Shown: in pieces, positions 21,211-33,822 of the stretch
How positions within the stretch are numbered: the stretch's first letter is position 1
How the letters are laid out: each line of letters starts with the position of its first letter
Source of the DNA: Gymnopilus junonius
Taxonomy: Eukaryota > Basidiomycota > Agaricomycetes > Agaricales > Galerinaceae
Assembly: GCA_015501075.1 (NCBI GenBank)
Contig: JADNYJ010000159.1
Coordinates: forward strand, 1 to 64,000
Direction of reading: 5' to 3'
Length of the DNA: 64,000 nucleotides
The notes under the pieces: generated by a model
The model's input: only the letters and a program-made list of their open reading frames with translations
What the model was told of the DNA's origin: nothing
The model's database searches: none
Made by a program: the position numbers and the translations under genes

Positions 21211-22803
21211 ATGGACTCAGATACCTACAGTATTCTTCCATTTGATATCAACATTTCACCGCCCTCCATCTCCTCCCTCTCCACCGACGCCCTCTCCTTG
21301 ATATTCGAGACCCTCATTCTCACCAACACATCTCGAAACGAGGGTTTGCCGCTGAGCAAGCTAATACGAGCATCGCAAGTTTGTCATGACTGGCGGGAGA
21401 TTACGCTTGACTCTCCATTATTATGGGGAAGATGTATCAGTCTCAACCATCCGATCCTGTTGGAGGAGCAGAGGAGGAAAGAAATTCTTCGTCGCAGTGG
21501 GAAGGCACCTCTGTGGATTCAGGGAAAGATGCTGATGGAAAAAATCGCTAATTTTTTCTTTGCAATTATTAAGGAGGAATGGGAAAGAGTTCAAGTTCTC
21601 GATGTTATTCTGGTTGACTCTTCCGACATGTGGAATGGTGCTTGGGCACCAATCCTTCGACCGTCTCCTATGCTACAGATATTCAAATTAGCGAATGAAT
21701 TTTCGCCTTTCACCCGCTATCCGGCTCCTTTCCTCACTGATCACGCCCCTCAGATCAAGATATTTCGCTCGTCCAATATTTCCTTTAACCTGCACGCACC
21801 TTGGATTTCGCACATACAGGAACTCACACTCAGAGGTTCATTCTCCTTGCCAGATGTCCTTGCTGCATTGAGAAATATGCGGAAGATCCGGCATCTTCAA
21901 ATCAATTTCACTAATGTAGGGTCGGATGTCGTGGAATGCCCTTCCCCTGTCCATCTCCCCGATCTTGAAGAGTTGATGATTGGCAATTGTCGACATCGCA
22001 TTTGGGCACCCGTTTTGGCAACCATTGCTTCAACTCAATGCCGCTCCTTTGAGCTGGCGTCCAATTGTGGGGCTATAGAAGGTCAATCAACCGAACCAGT
22101 GCTTGACATTGCGTGTCAGCGGTTGTCTGAATTCCTCAAATATACCATCGCTGGTTTTCCTACATCAACTATCCAGTTCGATATCTCCTGCAAGCCTCGT
22201 CGACCCTCCGAAATTAGCCTGGTCTTGTACGAGGACGATTTTGATAAAAAAAACTACCGGGTACACCTTGCAGACTCCCGCAGCAGATCTACTTTTCTCA
22301 CTATCGCACGCCTATTACTGTCGCATTTTGCGTCGGTTAAATCGCTCTCCAATATCCGGACGATGTACTTATACATCGAGGACATTCCAATGGACTTGCA
22401 ACCTGCGCTGAAGGCTGTGATCTCGGTATTCACATCATTGACATGGCTCGGTGCCACGGCGGCGACCTTGAGCTTCATTGTTGAATCATGTGATCCTCGC
22501 TCTCTACCCAATTTGCATACTCTCATGATTGAATATGACAAAGACGCCCGCTGGAACGACCAATGGATCGAGAAGAATCTCATGGTTTTTCTTCGGCATC
22601 GGAGAGAATTAGACCTGCCTATATCTCTTCTGGATATCTGGGGCCATCCACAATTAACCAAGTCTAATATGGATTGCCTGGAAGAGATATCAGGTCTCAA
22701 GGTTCGATATGCACAAACCTCAGATGGCAAAGTTGCTGACTATGAATGTGGGAGTGGACGACCTGAACTTCTGCGCCTTCATACAAACAAGCTGGCAAAG
22801 TAA
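21211..22803 (+). CDS. F-box-like protein, single exon
   Basis: A 530-aa intronless ORF. The frame is open from 21097, but the ATG at 21211, in a CAACATGG context, leads straight into a short N-terminus and an F-box-like helix bundle. The segment SSLSTDALSLIFETLI, then KLIRASQVCHDWREITLDSPLLWG, at about residues 20-75, matches the L-P-x-E-I/L...V-C-x-x-W...P-x-L-W pattern. The rest is leucine-rich and has no other clear domain, as in the large Agaricomycete F-box families. Such proteins bind Skp1 and select targets for SCF ubiquitin ligases; the substrate is unknown. No lesion seen. Confidence 0.8.
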   Translation: MDSDTYSILPFDINISPPSISSLSTDALSLIFETLILTNTSRNEGLPLSKLIRASQVCHDWREITLDSPLLWGRCISLNHPILLEEQRRKEILRRSGKAPLWIQGKMLMEKIANFFFAIIKEEWERVQVLDVILVDSSDMWNGAWAPILRPSPMLQIFKLANEFSPFTRYPAPFLTDHAPQIKIFRSSNISFNLHAPWISHIQELTLRGSFSLPDVLAALRNMRKIRHLQINFTNVGSDVVECPSPVHLPDLEELMIGNCRHRIWAPVLATIASTQCRSFELASNCGAIEGQSTEPVLDIACQRLSEFLKYTIAGFPTSTIQFDISCKPRRPSEISLVLYEDDFDKKNYRVHLADSRSRSTFLTIARLLLSHFASVKSLSNIRTMYLYIEDIPMDLQPALKAVISVFTSLTWLGATAATLSFIVESCDPRSLPNLHTLMIEYDKDARWNDQWIEKNLMVFLRHRRELDLPISLLDIWGHPQLTKSNMDCLEEISGLKVRYAQTSDGKVADYECGSGRPELLRLHTNKLAK

Positions 22804-22984
22804 TTTAGATTTTTTTGTTTAGACGCCTGTTACAGAATTTTCTTGGCATTTTCCATGTCTTTGCCAATTGTTCAAAACAGCTTGCATATTGGAACGCAAA
22901 TGAAGAAACCACAAACTCAAAGTTTGAACTACAAAAAGTATATAGTCAAACAAGAAATATTTTGGTATTATACACACGTACATC

Positions 22985-23590
22985 TATCTACAAAAATTCA
23001 ATGCAGAAAATGGCATTGCAACCCGCAAATTTCGCAGGGCGGTATGTATTGTATCCTGTACCTCTCCGCCCACTTGAGCCTCTCGACCTTCTTCGGATCG
23101 AAAGAGTGTCGTGAATACCCGGTGGAAGGATGAGTCGTCTGGGATTAGGAATGGTCATCGACAAGGCCTCTAACAAATCATAGTGCAGTCGTGGGTGATT
23201 TGAGGTGTGGTCAGTACGAATACCAGTAAGAGAAAGAGTGCCGAGGGTAGGGTAATGGTAAGTCAGTAAGAAGGAGCTTCTAGAGAGTGGTTAACAAGCG
23301 TGAAAGCCAGTCGACGTCGGTGATGGGTCTTGGAAGGAAAATGAACTGGTCCCGGGAGAAAATGGAGGCGTCGGAGAAGCTTCCAGTAAGAATGGTGGCT
23401 GAGGTGTGGCTGAACACTACACGGGTGTCATTTGGTGAGAGAGGGAAGACGAAGGAGTCGCGGTTTTCAAAGGATTGGCGGGATATTGGAAGGTTGATAA
23501 TAGGACGAAGAGACAAGCTGTGATATTTGGAGAAGAAGGTTATGTGTTCGGAGCGGCGCATGCGGCTAGTGCTGGCTGACTTGTCCATCT
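22985..23590 (-). pseudogene. internally deleted F-box/LRR-like paralogue
   Basis: The minus strand from 23588 reads an N-terminal part (SPNDTRVVFSHTSATILTGS, DQFIFLPRPITDVDW). It then jumps to a middle LRR-like piece (LLEALSMTIPNPRRL) and to the C-terminus ending ICGLQCHFLH. The same blocks occur in the same order in the longer copy at 31131-32650, but about 200 residues between them are missing here and frames shift. It is an inverted, rearranged and inactive relative of that gene. Confidence 0.7.
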
Positions 23591-23929
23591 GCTGTTTCTA
23601 AGTTCTGTTGGTCTCCCTACTTCCAGTCGACCTTAACTGTCTTGTAGCCTACGTTTATGTATTTCCGTAATGTGCGCATTCATAGTAGTACCTTGTAGAA
23701 ACGAAAGGAATGTTGAGATTTTTGGACGTACTGTATGTGGCCTTCTGAATCCTGACATGGATATCGAGCAATCTGAAATACTAAGACACCGTTATGAATT
23801 CCTTCAGCGTTCACAGGAAGGTGTACGTAGAGCCCCTTCCTCCCCAGTTTCGAGTTTGCGACGAAACTATCGGAACAAATGTACCAATCCCGCAGATCCA
23901 AACACACGAATCGATCATGGTCCCATTAT

Positions 23930-24749
23930 TCAATGCACATCTTCATACTTCTTCAAACCCTCTACTAAATCCTTCCATCTTCCATCATGCCACAACATAA
24001 TATCCTTCCACCCATCGCTATCCTCACCCAACGTCGACCTGATCCACATCATATACCCACCAACCACAAAATCCGCCCAGCACGGCGCACCAGCCCAAAT
24101 AAACGGCCCGCCCCCATTCATGTTCTTGGAATACCACGCAGCGACCTTCCCAAACCCCCTTTCGACCTTCCTCCACTCCTTAACTCTCTCCTCCCCTCGC
24201 GGCATGAGATCCTCCAGCCTCTCCACGCCTAACAACCGCTCCCTCGAGCGGCGAAACCACTCCGCGCTGCGCGGATTCAAAATCTCGAGTTCAGGCGGAT
24301 GAGGAAGTTCCAGATGGGCTTCATATGCACCGCGAACGCACCAACGAAGGGTGCTTGGATCCCGGCGGAGTGGTGTGGGAATACCTGGGGTGAGTCAGGG
24401 TATTGTCGGTCGAGGTACTGGGCGATGTCGAATGATTCGCCCAGTTTCACACCGGTAGTGGAATTGGGGTCGTGGATGACGGGGAGGGTGCACCGCGGTG
24501 TTCCGTCTGGTTTTAGTGAAAGTGGGTTTAGTCCGATTTTGGTGTAGAGTTCTTCGATATCGGGTATTCGACCCATTCGGTTCGGTAGGGTATGCCTTTG
24601 TAATTGAGACAATATCTGTGGCCGGATACGAGGTGGTGATGTATCAGGGAGATGTGGGGTTGGGTGTGAACTTACCTTGTTTTCCAAGTGTTTGGAGACC
24701 AGGCCTTTCGTGCGATACGAGAGGGAATATCGTAGAGTACGATCTTCAT
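23930..24749 (-). pseudogene. glutathione S-transferase, two frameshifts
   Basis: Exon 1 is 24749-24676 (MKIVLYDIPSRIARKAWSPN), followed by a 60-bp intron and exon 2 from 24615 to the stop at 23930. The thioredoxin-fold N-terminus includes YKGIPYRTEWVEYP and the ESFDIAQYLD segment that contacts glutathione. The helical C-terminal domain includes FGKVAAWYS and CWADFVVGGYMMWIRSTLGE. It matches the intact neighbour at 25666-26489 throughout, and resembles fungal GSTs of the GSTFuA/etherase-like group. Two one-base deletions, near 24563 (after EYP) and near 24297 (after FLI), break the frame; restoring the length would give about 253 aa. It is either a recent pseudogene or a sequence error. Confidence 0.8.
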
Positions 24750-24909
24750 GGCAGCAGTCCAATGTTGACATTGCCCCTGAGCTCAACGCGCGTTGACACT
24801 GAAAATAGAATAGAATCTACCCAACGGACCGGTGGTCCGAATTCTATTTACGTACTTCCGTACCCCTAAGACACATTCTAGGCACGACTGAAAGGAGACT
24901 CTCGCGCAT

Positions 24910-25167
24910 TTATGCCAGGTCACTCACCCCATTACCGTTCTTGAATTCCGTCCATGCTTCTTTGTCGTTGCTGGCTTGTTCCACCAGACGTTTGATATCT
25001 GCTGTCCTCTTGACGGTGAGTTTCACGCTGTTGGAATTGACCTTTACATTCGTGTTCAGAAGCAGTGGGGGGTGTATGGCAACAGTCCCGCTCACCTTGG
25101 ACATGCTGGTGTTGCCCTTCTTCAGAACTCTTGCATTGTTGCGTGTTCGTGTTGAGGTGATAAACAT
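24910..25167 (-). CDS. small unrecognised ORF
   Basis: A 85-aa open frame with coding-like composition near its end (VEQASNDKEAWTEFKNGNG). It has no signal peptide or domain. It lies between the two GST genes and may be an exon of a short gene or chance. Confidence 0.2.
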   Translation of the reverse strand: MFITSTRTRNNARVLKKGNTSMSKVSGTVAIHPPLLLNTNVKVNSNSVKLTVKRTADIKRLVEQASNDKEAWTEFKNGNGVSDLA

Positions 25168-25221
25168 ACTGTGTCACATGTCCGTCACAACCACGCCCCA
25201 AATGAAGAGATACGCTATCCA

Positions 25222-25655
25222 TCAGGTGAGATTCTCTTTAAGTAATCCTAACATTTTAGCTGAACATCCATCTATAATCTCCCAGCGCACGGTTTCCTCT
25301 TGTTCGATAATATACAGAAGCACTCATTGAAAATAGATATGTACATATACAGGAATTTTCTTGTTGTGATAAACTCAAAACTGCCATAATGCGACACATG
25401 TCTGTTCACATCCACTGTTCGACTTGTAATGTATTCCTTACAACTGCGATGGTGACATATTATCTGTCAGGCGAGATTCTCTACAAAAAGTCATGACATT
25501 TTTTGCTTGAAATTCGTCTGTAATCCCTAGTGCGCTCATGGATAATTCTTTGTTACAGTTATCATCACCCAATGAAGAGTTTCCTCTCTTTCGACAATAT
25601 GATATATGAACACTCCTCGAATTGATATCCTGATACATCTACAGGAAAATTTTCT
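25222..25655. repeat. diverged duplicate of a GST 3' flank
   Basis: 25222-25362 and 25468-25655 share an order of short blocks (CAGGYGAGATTCTCT, GTAATC/ATAATC, GCGC, CGATAATAT or CGACAATATG, TACAGGAA). They look like diverged copies of one sequence. The similarity is judged by eye only. Confidence 0.35.
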
Positions 25656-25665
25656 GGACCAACTC

Positions 25666-26489
25666 TTAAACTACATCTTCGTACCATTTCAAGCCCTCTA
25701 CAAGACCCTTCCATCGTCCGCCATTCCACCCCATAATATCCCTCCATTCCTCGCTCTCCTCACCCAACGTGGACCTAATCCACATCATGTACCCGCCAAC
25801 TACAAAATCCGCCCAACATGGCTCATCCCACATAAATGGCCCACTCCCCCCATTCATCGCATACCACACAGCGACCATGCCGAACCCCTGCTCGAGCTTC
25901 TTCCACTCCCTAACCCTCTCCTCTCCCTTCGGCGTGAGGTCTTCTAGCCTCTCCACCCCGAATAGCTTCTCCCTTGACAGACGAAACAGCACCGCGCTGC
26001 AGGGATTGAGGATGCCGCATTCAGCGGCTGTGACGAAGTTCCAGATGGGCTTCAGGTGGTCGGCGAAAGCGACAGAGAACGCGGCTTGCAGGCATTCGGA
26101 GTGGTTGGGGAAGATTTTGGGAGTTGTAGGATATTGGTTGTCGAGATATTGGGCAATGTCGAATGATTCGTTCATGCTCATGCCTGTGGATGGGTCGTGG
26201 ATGACTGGAAGTGTGTGTCGAGGTGTTCCATCTGGCAGCGCTGATTTTGATTTCAGTCCGAGGTTTTGGTAAAGCTGCTGGGTGTCTTGGTATTCGACCC
26301 ACTCAGTTCGATAAGGGATCCCTTTGTAATTAAGACAATATCTATGTAGGGTAAGTGATTCGTAGTCAGTTAGTATTTTTTTTATCATCCGGAACTTTAA
26401 CGTGCAAGATCTCACCTGGTCTTCCATGTATTTGGAGACCAAGCTTTCTGGTGGGTACGAGAAGGAATATCGTAGAGGATTATCTTCAT
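25666..26489 (-). CDS. glutathione S-transferase (fungal GSTFuA/etherase-like), intact
   Basis: Exon 1 is 26489-26416, followed by a 74-bp intron and exon 2 26341-25666; together 249 aa. The start MKIILYDIPSRTHQKAWSPN opens the thioredoxin fold. RYCLNYKGIPYRTEW is split by the intron at its first residue. LPVIHDP and ESFDIAQYLDNQYP form the glutathione site, and the all-helical C-terminal half contains FGMVAVWYAMN and CWADFVVGGYMMWIRS. GSTs of this kind conjugate or cleave hydrophobic and lignin-derived compounds with glutathione in the cytosol; the substrate here is unknown. The ATG was chosen because exon 1 joins in phase 2 and matches the paralogue 1.2 kb away. No breaks seen. Confidence 0.85.
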
Positions 26490-29400
26490 GTCAGTGGTAT
26501 TGGTATGAGGATAACGTTGTACCTCGATTATATTTAATCTAATGAGCTAGGTCGAAAAATAGAATGCATTCACATCATCAGCCAAAGGTGGCTTTACGTT
26601 GCATGGTTCCTTTTTTCCGTTCTGTGGCATTTCCTCATTTCCTCATTCCTGAAGATTGAAAATATCCAAACCTCCAAATCTAACAACAGATTTCTTATTG
26701 AAATTGAAAGTAAACAAGCTCGAACGGGCCCAGTTAATCCTATATATAAGTCCATAAACTGCCTAACCATGGGTCAAACAATGTTCTATTCACCCAGAGG
26801 GGATATTTATAAATGGGGAGTGGGTATAAAGCAGCCCCAAAACCCTAAGGCCAGCAATGCCTCTTATCGTGAAGCTCCACATTTGACATCGGAATTAGCA
26901 TCAGGAGATAATAGATATAACCTGTGTCCGAAAAAGAAAGCGGCGCTGAGTCTTCATGAAGGAAGTATGACACGCACGTAGAATTCTAAACACCGGTACT
27001 TACTTTGACGTCGTCATTGTTTGCGATGTATATCCCTACCTTCGAGGAGATATTCATACTTGTATACTTTCAGAGCATCTCTCGGGTATAGTGTCTTCTC
27101 AATCAAATCAACAATTTGTGTAGGTCAATCCAGAGGGCATTCACTTCAGTACCTATCTATTAGAATGAATTGGATTACATTTGGAGTACCTCCACTAGCT
27201 GGAGTCGGCATAATTCGAAGCGAATCTCTAGTATTCCAATGGATGACAGTTATATTTTCAGCTGAGGAAGGACGCCAAAAATAGAATCCATTTAGGGGAC
27301 CCAGTTGATTATCAAAATCAGCGTCAAAGTCGGCGAATATCAATATCAACATCAATATCAAGTGAGTATGTAGCGCTGTCTATAAAAAGTTAATTTTACT
27401 GAGAAATTCCCTTGGTTAGTAAACCTCGTTTGAGATACCGGCCAGTGGCTGACCGCCGAACGGTTCCCCACATCAGATACCGAGATTTGAGCTGGGGTCG
27501 CGAACGCATCGGGGCTTTAGCATAGTGATTTACGCTAATCAGAGATTCTACGAAGAACCTATGGAAGTGACCGCATCTAACGCAAATGGCGGATTGACCT
27601 ATATTGTGCTAGATAATTATTTAATTTATGAGGCCTTTGACATTAACTCGACCCGACTTCAGATCAGGCTCTCCTTTAATCAAATGACTTGGATGGTCAC
27701 CGGGTCGAGCCTTCTAAACCGGTCTCTCTCGAAGAGTCATAACAATTTTCTTTCGGGGTTTCTCAGTGACTATGTAACTCCCTTTATCAGAAAACAACGA
27801 ACTTTTGACTAAAATTACCCTTATCTAAGTTCATAGCATCGTCCCACTACGAAATTAGATTTACTACGAGTCTTCCTCCCACCAGTAGAATTCTGCCACA
27901 TGAGCATTGTACCAATCCTCGTCTTCTTGATACAGGACAGGGGTAACACCACTGATGTCGAGGTACATATATAGTTGACGATTCTACTTTAGAACTCTAT
28001 GCAGTGGCTGATATAAACAGCTCGACCAACCGCCAACATTGATATTTGAGCTTGATCGAAGTCACCCCAATGACAAGCTGTCCTCCTCCCCCTCCGATTA
28101 CCGAGGCAAAGAAAGGGCGGTAAAGACAGTGGAAAATTGAAAGAATGAAATTTCGACCCAGCGGCCGTGATAACGCATGAAAGTTATTTTAAGTTGATCC
28201 AAATAAAGCTGACCTATTTCAATATTCAAGTTTCCAGGCTGCAGCCTAAGGTTTCACCGTCAGCAGAATATGAATACGAGGATCTGTCCATGTGCAGTTA
28301 CAGTATACCATAATGAAGTAGCCACAGGTTAGAAAGGGGATCCGTCAAAAAGCTTCGACGATGACAGAAGTGATAGAAAAATGGACATACAAGTGGATAG
28401 ATTAAGAGCAACCACAGTTCCTTATAGAGAGGCGAAGGTTGAAAGGGTGGAGCACAACCATACACGGGCGGCGAACACGAGCGATTCCCAAATTTGAAAG
28501 GTCCATATCGAAGGAGTAAAGCAGGTGCTTCGGCTCACTACTCGTAATATAATGAGGACAAACACGTCAGCGGGGTCCACGCTGGGTCCCTGGAAGAGGT
28601 TCCTGGTCAGAAAGGACAACGATAGCGGCGGCAGAAACACATGAGTTTACAGATAGATAATCAACACCCGCGTGGGGGTCGTTAAAGTACGGATCCTCGA
28701 GGAAAACGCACGCTAACCATAGTCTACACGACTAGCGTAAGCCTTGAGCTTGAGGTCGGTGCTAGTCATCAGGAGCGAGATGAGAAAAGCGCGCCGGCAC
28801 TTGACTATTGACATAGTATCATTATGACCGAAGCAAGCGCCTTTCAAGTCCACTATCCAAGGAGCGATGGAGCTTGAAAAGCTTGAGTGTGTGCCGATGA
28901 CGTGGCATGAGTTACGTCCCTGGATCAAAACCATACTGTTTAACGAGGACGAACAAAAGGGGAGGATTGTGATGGATATTACCAGCTCTACGCATCCAGG
29001 AGAAAGCTACGTGTCTCATCCTTTAATCTCCCATCCAGTCCGGCCTATTCGAAAGGGTGATAGTCGATGGTGTCCATCTTTTGGCTGAGGGCGCTGGTAA
29101 GCAAAATCGGCCATAGAAACACCCATGAAATCACAAGTTGGTGAAACCCGACGAGATGGTCGGATTGCGGTATGCCGAGGTTGACGAGTGCCAAGTTTGA
29201 CCAAATGTCTGGAGCAAGACTTGAGACTGGCGTTGGCCATCGGGAGTGAGATGAAGAAACGCACCGGCAGTACTATCAATTCGACTTCCAACAGCTCATA
29301 TACTATTCCAAATGGTGATGCAGGTCCGGCAACAACATGAGGAGCACCACCGCACTATAGGCAGGACAATGCCTCATAACACAGAGCTAGAACTTACGGT

Positions 29401-31130
29401 ATATGATCAGGCGCGTTTGACTAAACATAACGATTTTTCCTCACCAAAAGACCTTTCAAACAGAGTAGATACAGAAAGGCCTTCAGTTTGATATCTTTTC
29501 GTCCAGCTCGTAGCAGGAAAGTAGAGATTGTAGCAGGATATTTCTGAGAAGGAGGAGGAATGTGGATGTCGTCCGTTGATACGCTAAAATTAGAGTTCAA
29601 AAGGTGTTGCAGTCTGTTTGGCTAGGGCTTTGACTGGCCAGCATCGTCGGGTCTTCCTTTTTTCTCCCTCCTCCCACATCTTTCGCTTCGAATATGCAGT
29701 CTTCCGGTTACTATGCACCTTGCTCATAGCTTCTTGCACTGAATACGACTTATTGCACTGCTATTCTGGTATTTAAACCAATATTGCCTCCTCTCTCGGC
29801 CAAGCGGGCTTTGTGCTTTGGCGGTTAGGGTCCACTTCACAGTTTACGTGACCTACGGCTAGTCTTTGAATCGCAATGCAGTTCGGGGCTCGTCCTATGA
29901 TTGCCTACTTATAGTCCCGTTTTATTTGAATCTAACACTTGCAATTGAAAGCGCGTAAGCGAGTAGCAAGCATAACGACATTTAAATCAGGCCGCAAAAC
30001 TCAGATTTCTGAGTTTCCACCCCGCCGATGCGATATGATGGGTGATGATAGACTAAAATACTGTCGTCTTATCAAAGTATTCTCATGTACATTTTTCAAG
30101 TAAGTCTCCCTTGGCCTACTTTCTCACCCCCATATATCTGGATAACTGAGTTTTGCGAACAGCCTCGAACAACACGCGTCATGTTCTTATCAAAGTTTTG
30201 TGATCGGAGGGCGGCGCTGAGGACACTGAAAAGGAATAGGCACACCACATATGTAATGCACAACTGATATCACAAGCGGGTGACAGAAACAGCTAAACCT
30301 GTCTGAACTGATATGAAAAATGACTTCCTGAGCTCTGATGTCGCTACTGAAGATCGGTGTTCTCTCCTCTGTGCACCACTTGAACCTTGGTCCTCTGAGC
30401 ATATCTGTGAGTCCATTACCAATTAATCTTTCTCTCCTAAGCGTCATGAGTGCACTACAGTTAAAGCCTTTGTCTATTGTACTCGGAAGCCATTCTCACA
30501 CACGATGTAACCCTCGACCACGCTCAAAGCCACGCTGCAGGTCACCTGCATACGAAGCGATTACCGGTCCAAGATTCGATCCCTGCGCTCCGCCTGAATG
30601 TCAACAAGTTCATCTCCTTCACCGCACCTTCTCTGTAGTCGAGCATGCAGGGCGGAAAACAATTCAGATTTCTAATATCCTGTGCACTGGTAACTTCCAA
30701 AGTAAGCCGACGCTTCCGAATTCCTGGTGGCGGCCAATTCAGCTTTATTTAATTTTACTCTCCAACTGGCCATGGGCTTATCGCACCGCCCAGCGCCCTA
30801 CCCTTGAACGTATCTCTAAGCGATCCTCTGACTCCTCTCTCTGCCTTTTCCTTTTTTTTCTTTTGTTTGACAGGTCGAATGCGTTGACTAGGTCTATCTT
30901 TCTACGTAAACTGTGCAATTCAGGTTTCCAGATATACGGCAAGGAGAGGTCTTAGTTAATTAGGCTCTTGCTTCCTTCCCCTTCCTTTCTTTTTTTTTCT
31001 CTTCCATTCAAGTCGTACTGAATTTTCCTCCTACAAGTCGAGATACGTCCGTCCACTTCAAGTACGTTCGATGTATTTCACTTTCATTGCTCTAGCTACA
31101 CCTAACATTCTTCTCTCAACATCACAGCAT
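26490..31130. other. 4.6-kb region without a supported gene
   Basis: AT-rich to balanced sequence with only short ORFs. Details: a small TCAATATCAACATCAATATC tract near 27340; two diverged ~60-bp blocks at 28743-28810 and 29219-29282 (CATCxGGAGYGAGATGARxAAxGCGCxCCGGCA); poly-T runs near 30850 and 30990. The ORF 28867-29088 (LECVPMTWHELRPWIKT) is coding-like but isolated. Nothing was recognised. Confidence 0.4.
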
Positions 31131-32650
31131 GTCCGTTCCTAGCATCGCCCTTCCGATAACCCGCCGATCCTTCGAAACCGCCATTCCTTCATCTTCCCTC
31201 TCTCACCAGACGACACCCGCCTAGTTCTCAGCCATACCTCAGCCACCTCTCGTACTGGAAGCTTCTCCGACGCTCCATTTCCTCCGGAACCAATTCATTT
31301 TTCTTCCAGGACCCATCACCGACGTCGACTTGGACGACCAAATGCAAGCTTTGAAATTGTTACTTGGATGGAACGTATCTGATACTCTTCTTTCCGGCTT
31401 GTCACCACGGCCCCAAATCTCACTCACGTCCACTTGGACGACCTCATCTACGGTGCAGGACGAATTGATATCCTACAAGAGATCATCCTTCCTAACATCC
31501 ACCGCCTCATAAGCCTGGATTGTCTCCTCTCCCCTCGGCCCACGTTCAATTGACCACTCACCTCCCGCAATCGCGGCATGTAGAAGAAATCGACGTTGAG
31601 TATTTCACGAGTTACACCCGACCAACGATTCCATTGAGCGTTCGGGCGCGTTACACATTCGCGTCTGGACCCAGTGCGAACGAGGGAACGACATGTCGTA
31701 TTCGGAATGGCCTCCCCAGTTTCGACCTCACCTTGGATTTGAGACTGCCCTGGGCGTCGATGAAGAAAATAGATATGGGCAGCACGATCCTTCTTCCTCG
31801 TTCCTTCATGCACATCATGGGTCTCGCCAGTAATTCTCTAGTCGAAGGATACTTCTACGTCGTATTCGACTCGCTTCCTTTTTCCACAGCTCAACTTATC
31901 TACCCTATCACGATGCACATTCTGAGCAGACTGCACCTCCGACTCGTCAATAACCCGCCAACGTTCCTCCTTTTTCTGTACATCCCCGTACTCAAAGACA
32001 TTTGGATTGAATGGGTCGATCAGGATCATCCCTTTGCTTGGGATCTGGCTTTCTATGCGAATTGGCTTTCACGCTCTTCGCCTAGTCTACAAAAGCTCCT
32101 GTTAACCGACCTACCACTCTATCCCGCCCTCAGCACTCTTACTGGTATTGATATTCATTCTCATCACACCTTGACTCGTCCACGACCACACTATGACGTG
32201 TTAGAGGCTTTGTTGATGGTCGTTCCTAATCTTAGAGGACTCGCTCTTCCACCGAGTATTCACGTCGCTCTTCCCATCCTGACAGATATTTCCAATGGCA
32301 CTTTACTTCCTAACCTAGAGTTCCTCGAGATAGGAGCTAACACCATCGCTGAGCAAAATAGTATAATCCAGATGGTTAAATTCCGAAATCGAAATGCCGA
32401 TGCCTCCCCATATAATTTTGACTTTGACTCTGACTCCGCCTCCGCCTCCATCTCCGAGGCTGTTTCCGCTACTGACTTATCTAAGTGCTCGCCGATTAAA
32501 ACGCTGAATCTCATCGTACCCCATGTGTACGATAAATTGAAGGAGGAGCTTAAGGGAAAAGTCGAGGGGCTTAAATTGGCGGAGGGGTATAGGATACAGT
32601 GTATACCGCCTTGTGAAGTTTGTGGGTTGCAGTGCCGTTTTTCGCATTGA
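31131..32650 (+). pseudogene. F-box/LRR-like gene, 5' half frameshifted, 376-aa 3' ORF intact
   Basis: The 3' ORF 31520-32650 (376 aa) is open and leucine-rich with LRR-like blocks (HVEEIDVEYF, LYIPVLKDIWIEWVDQ, LEALLMVVPNLRGLALPP, NLEFLEIGANTI). It ends with a Cys-containing tail CEVCGLQCRF. Upstream, clearly related protein sequence is spread over three frames: SPDDTRLVLSHTSATSRTGS, then RNQFIFLPGPITDVDLDDQ, then LTHVHLDDLIYGAGRIDIL and IHRLISLDCLLS. That implies frameshifts near 31265, 31380 and 31522. The shorter copy at 22985-23590 confirms that these pieces belong together. Proteins of this type in Agaricomycetes usually carry an N-terminal F-box; I do not see one with confidence. Confidence 0.6.
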
Positions 32651-33783
32651 AGTGTAATAGATAGACACGGCACTTGGAATAATTGTACGATTTCTTGTTT
32701 GACTATTTATCTTGTATTCTGTGTCTTATCTTATCAACCGTGTCCATTTCCCTGACCCATTTGCCCAATGAATGTGTCGCTACCTATCTATACGTGCCTC
32801 ACACCACAATTGCGATATCGTTTGTTGTGTCTAACCAGAGAACTAAAATAATTTTACGTTGGGATAGGCCAATCTGCCTAGGGCCCAGGCGCGAACTGCA
32901 ATGAGGTGGAAGTCGTGTCGCGCTGTCGGTGCTGTCCGCACTGCCATTGTTGAGTCTAGCCTAGCCTACTTGTAATTTCTGTGATCTACTATAGCAGACC
33001 GTACAGTGTCCCTATCCAATCCGTATGGCTCCGCCAAACTGTATACGTGTCTGTTTGTATAAAAGCGCAGAATTTCAGGTCGTCCACTCCCGCATGATTG
33101 AAGGGAATAATACAATAGCATTAAATAAATCTAGGTCCGGAACTCGAGGACGCATCATCAAGTTTGGCGCTGCTCTCGCTGTTCGTTGTTCGTAATTAAT
33201 GCTCGATGTAAAACGTTAGGTCTCGAATTTAAATCTATTTGGTATTTTAGTCACTAGTCACTAGTGAGCATTCTGCTCGTCATTTACTGAGGATAGTAAT
33301 AAACCTATTTCCACGTAATTCACTCATTGAGCAATCAAAAGATTGAATGTTGAACGTTCAGCGTTCATTGATGAAGTTGATGTAGAAGTTCTGGTTATAT
33401 TTGCAGAGCAGATTCCACCAGTCTAACAAACTGTGTGATTTCATTGTAAGACTGCTGTTCCTTACACTCTATTATCCTATGTTATTGACCACCCACGAAA
33501 GTTATTGGATTACATTGATAGATATCTTTTCTTCTGTCTAATACCAGTGGCATTTGGAATTCAGCTCTTGATGATACAGGATGTCTTATCAGTTCTGACT
33601 GCCCCAGGATGCCCTACATCATGACAGGCTTCCAAAAGATTTTCATCAGTGGACATTACACACATCATGACAGTTGCTAACATCTCTTCATCCAATTTAG
33701 TATGAAGGATGATTAAGACAGATCTATGATGATCAGACCATCGGATAACATTTCGTAGGAGAGGATGGGCGCTGTTTCGAGCA
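32651..33783. other. intergenic, no gene seen
   Basis: AT-rich spacer with a small palindromic TCACTAGTCACTAGTGA near 33250. No supported ORF. Confidence 0.45.
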
Positions 33784-33789
33784 TATAAG
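33784..33789 (+). promoter_or_regulatory. TATA-like box
   Basis: TATAAG 39 bp upstream of the ATG at 33823. Confidence 0.4.
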
Positions 33790-33822
33790 GAGTCTAAACT
33801 CTGGCATTTTGACCACCCTGCC

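Noticed and set aside
30540..30600. Possible tRNA (GATTCGATCC-like T-loop)
   Set aside because: The flanking bases do not pair as a T-stem and no acceptor or D-arm could be drawn.
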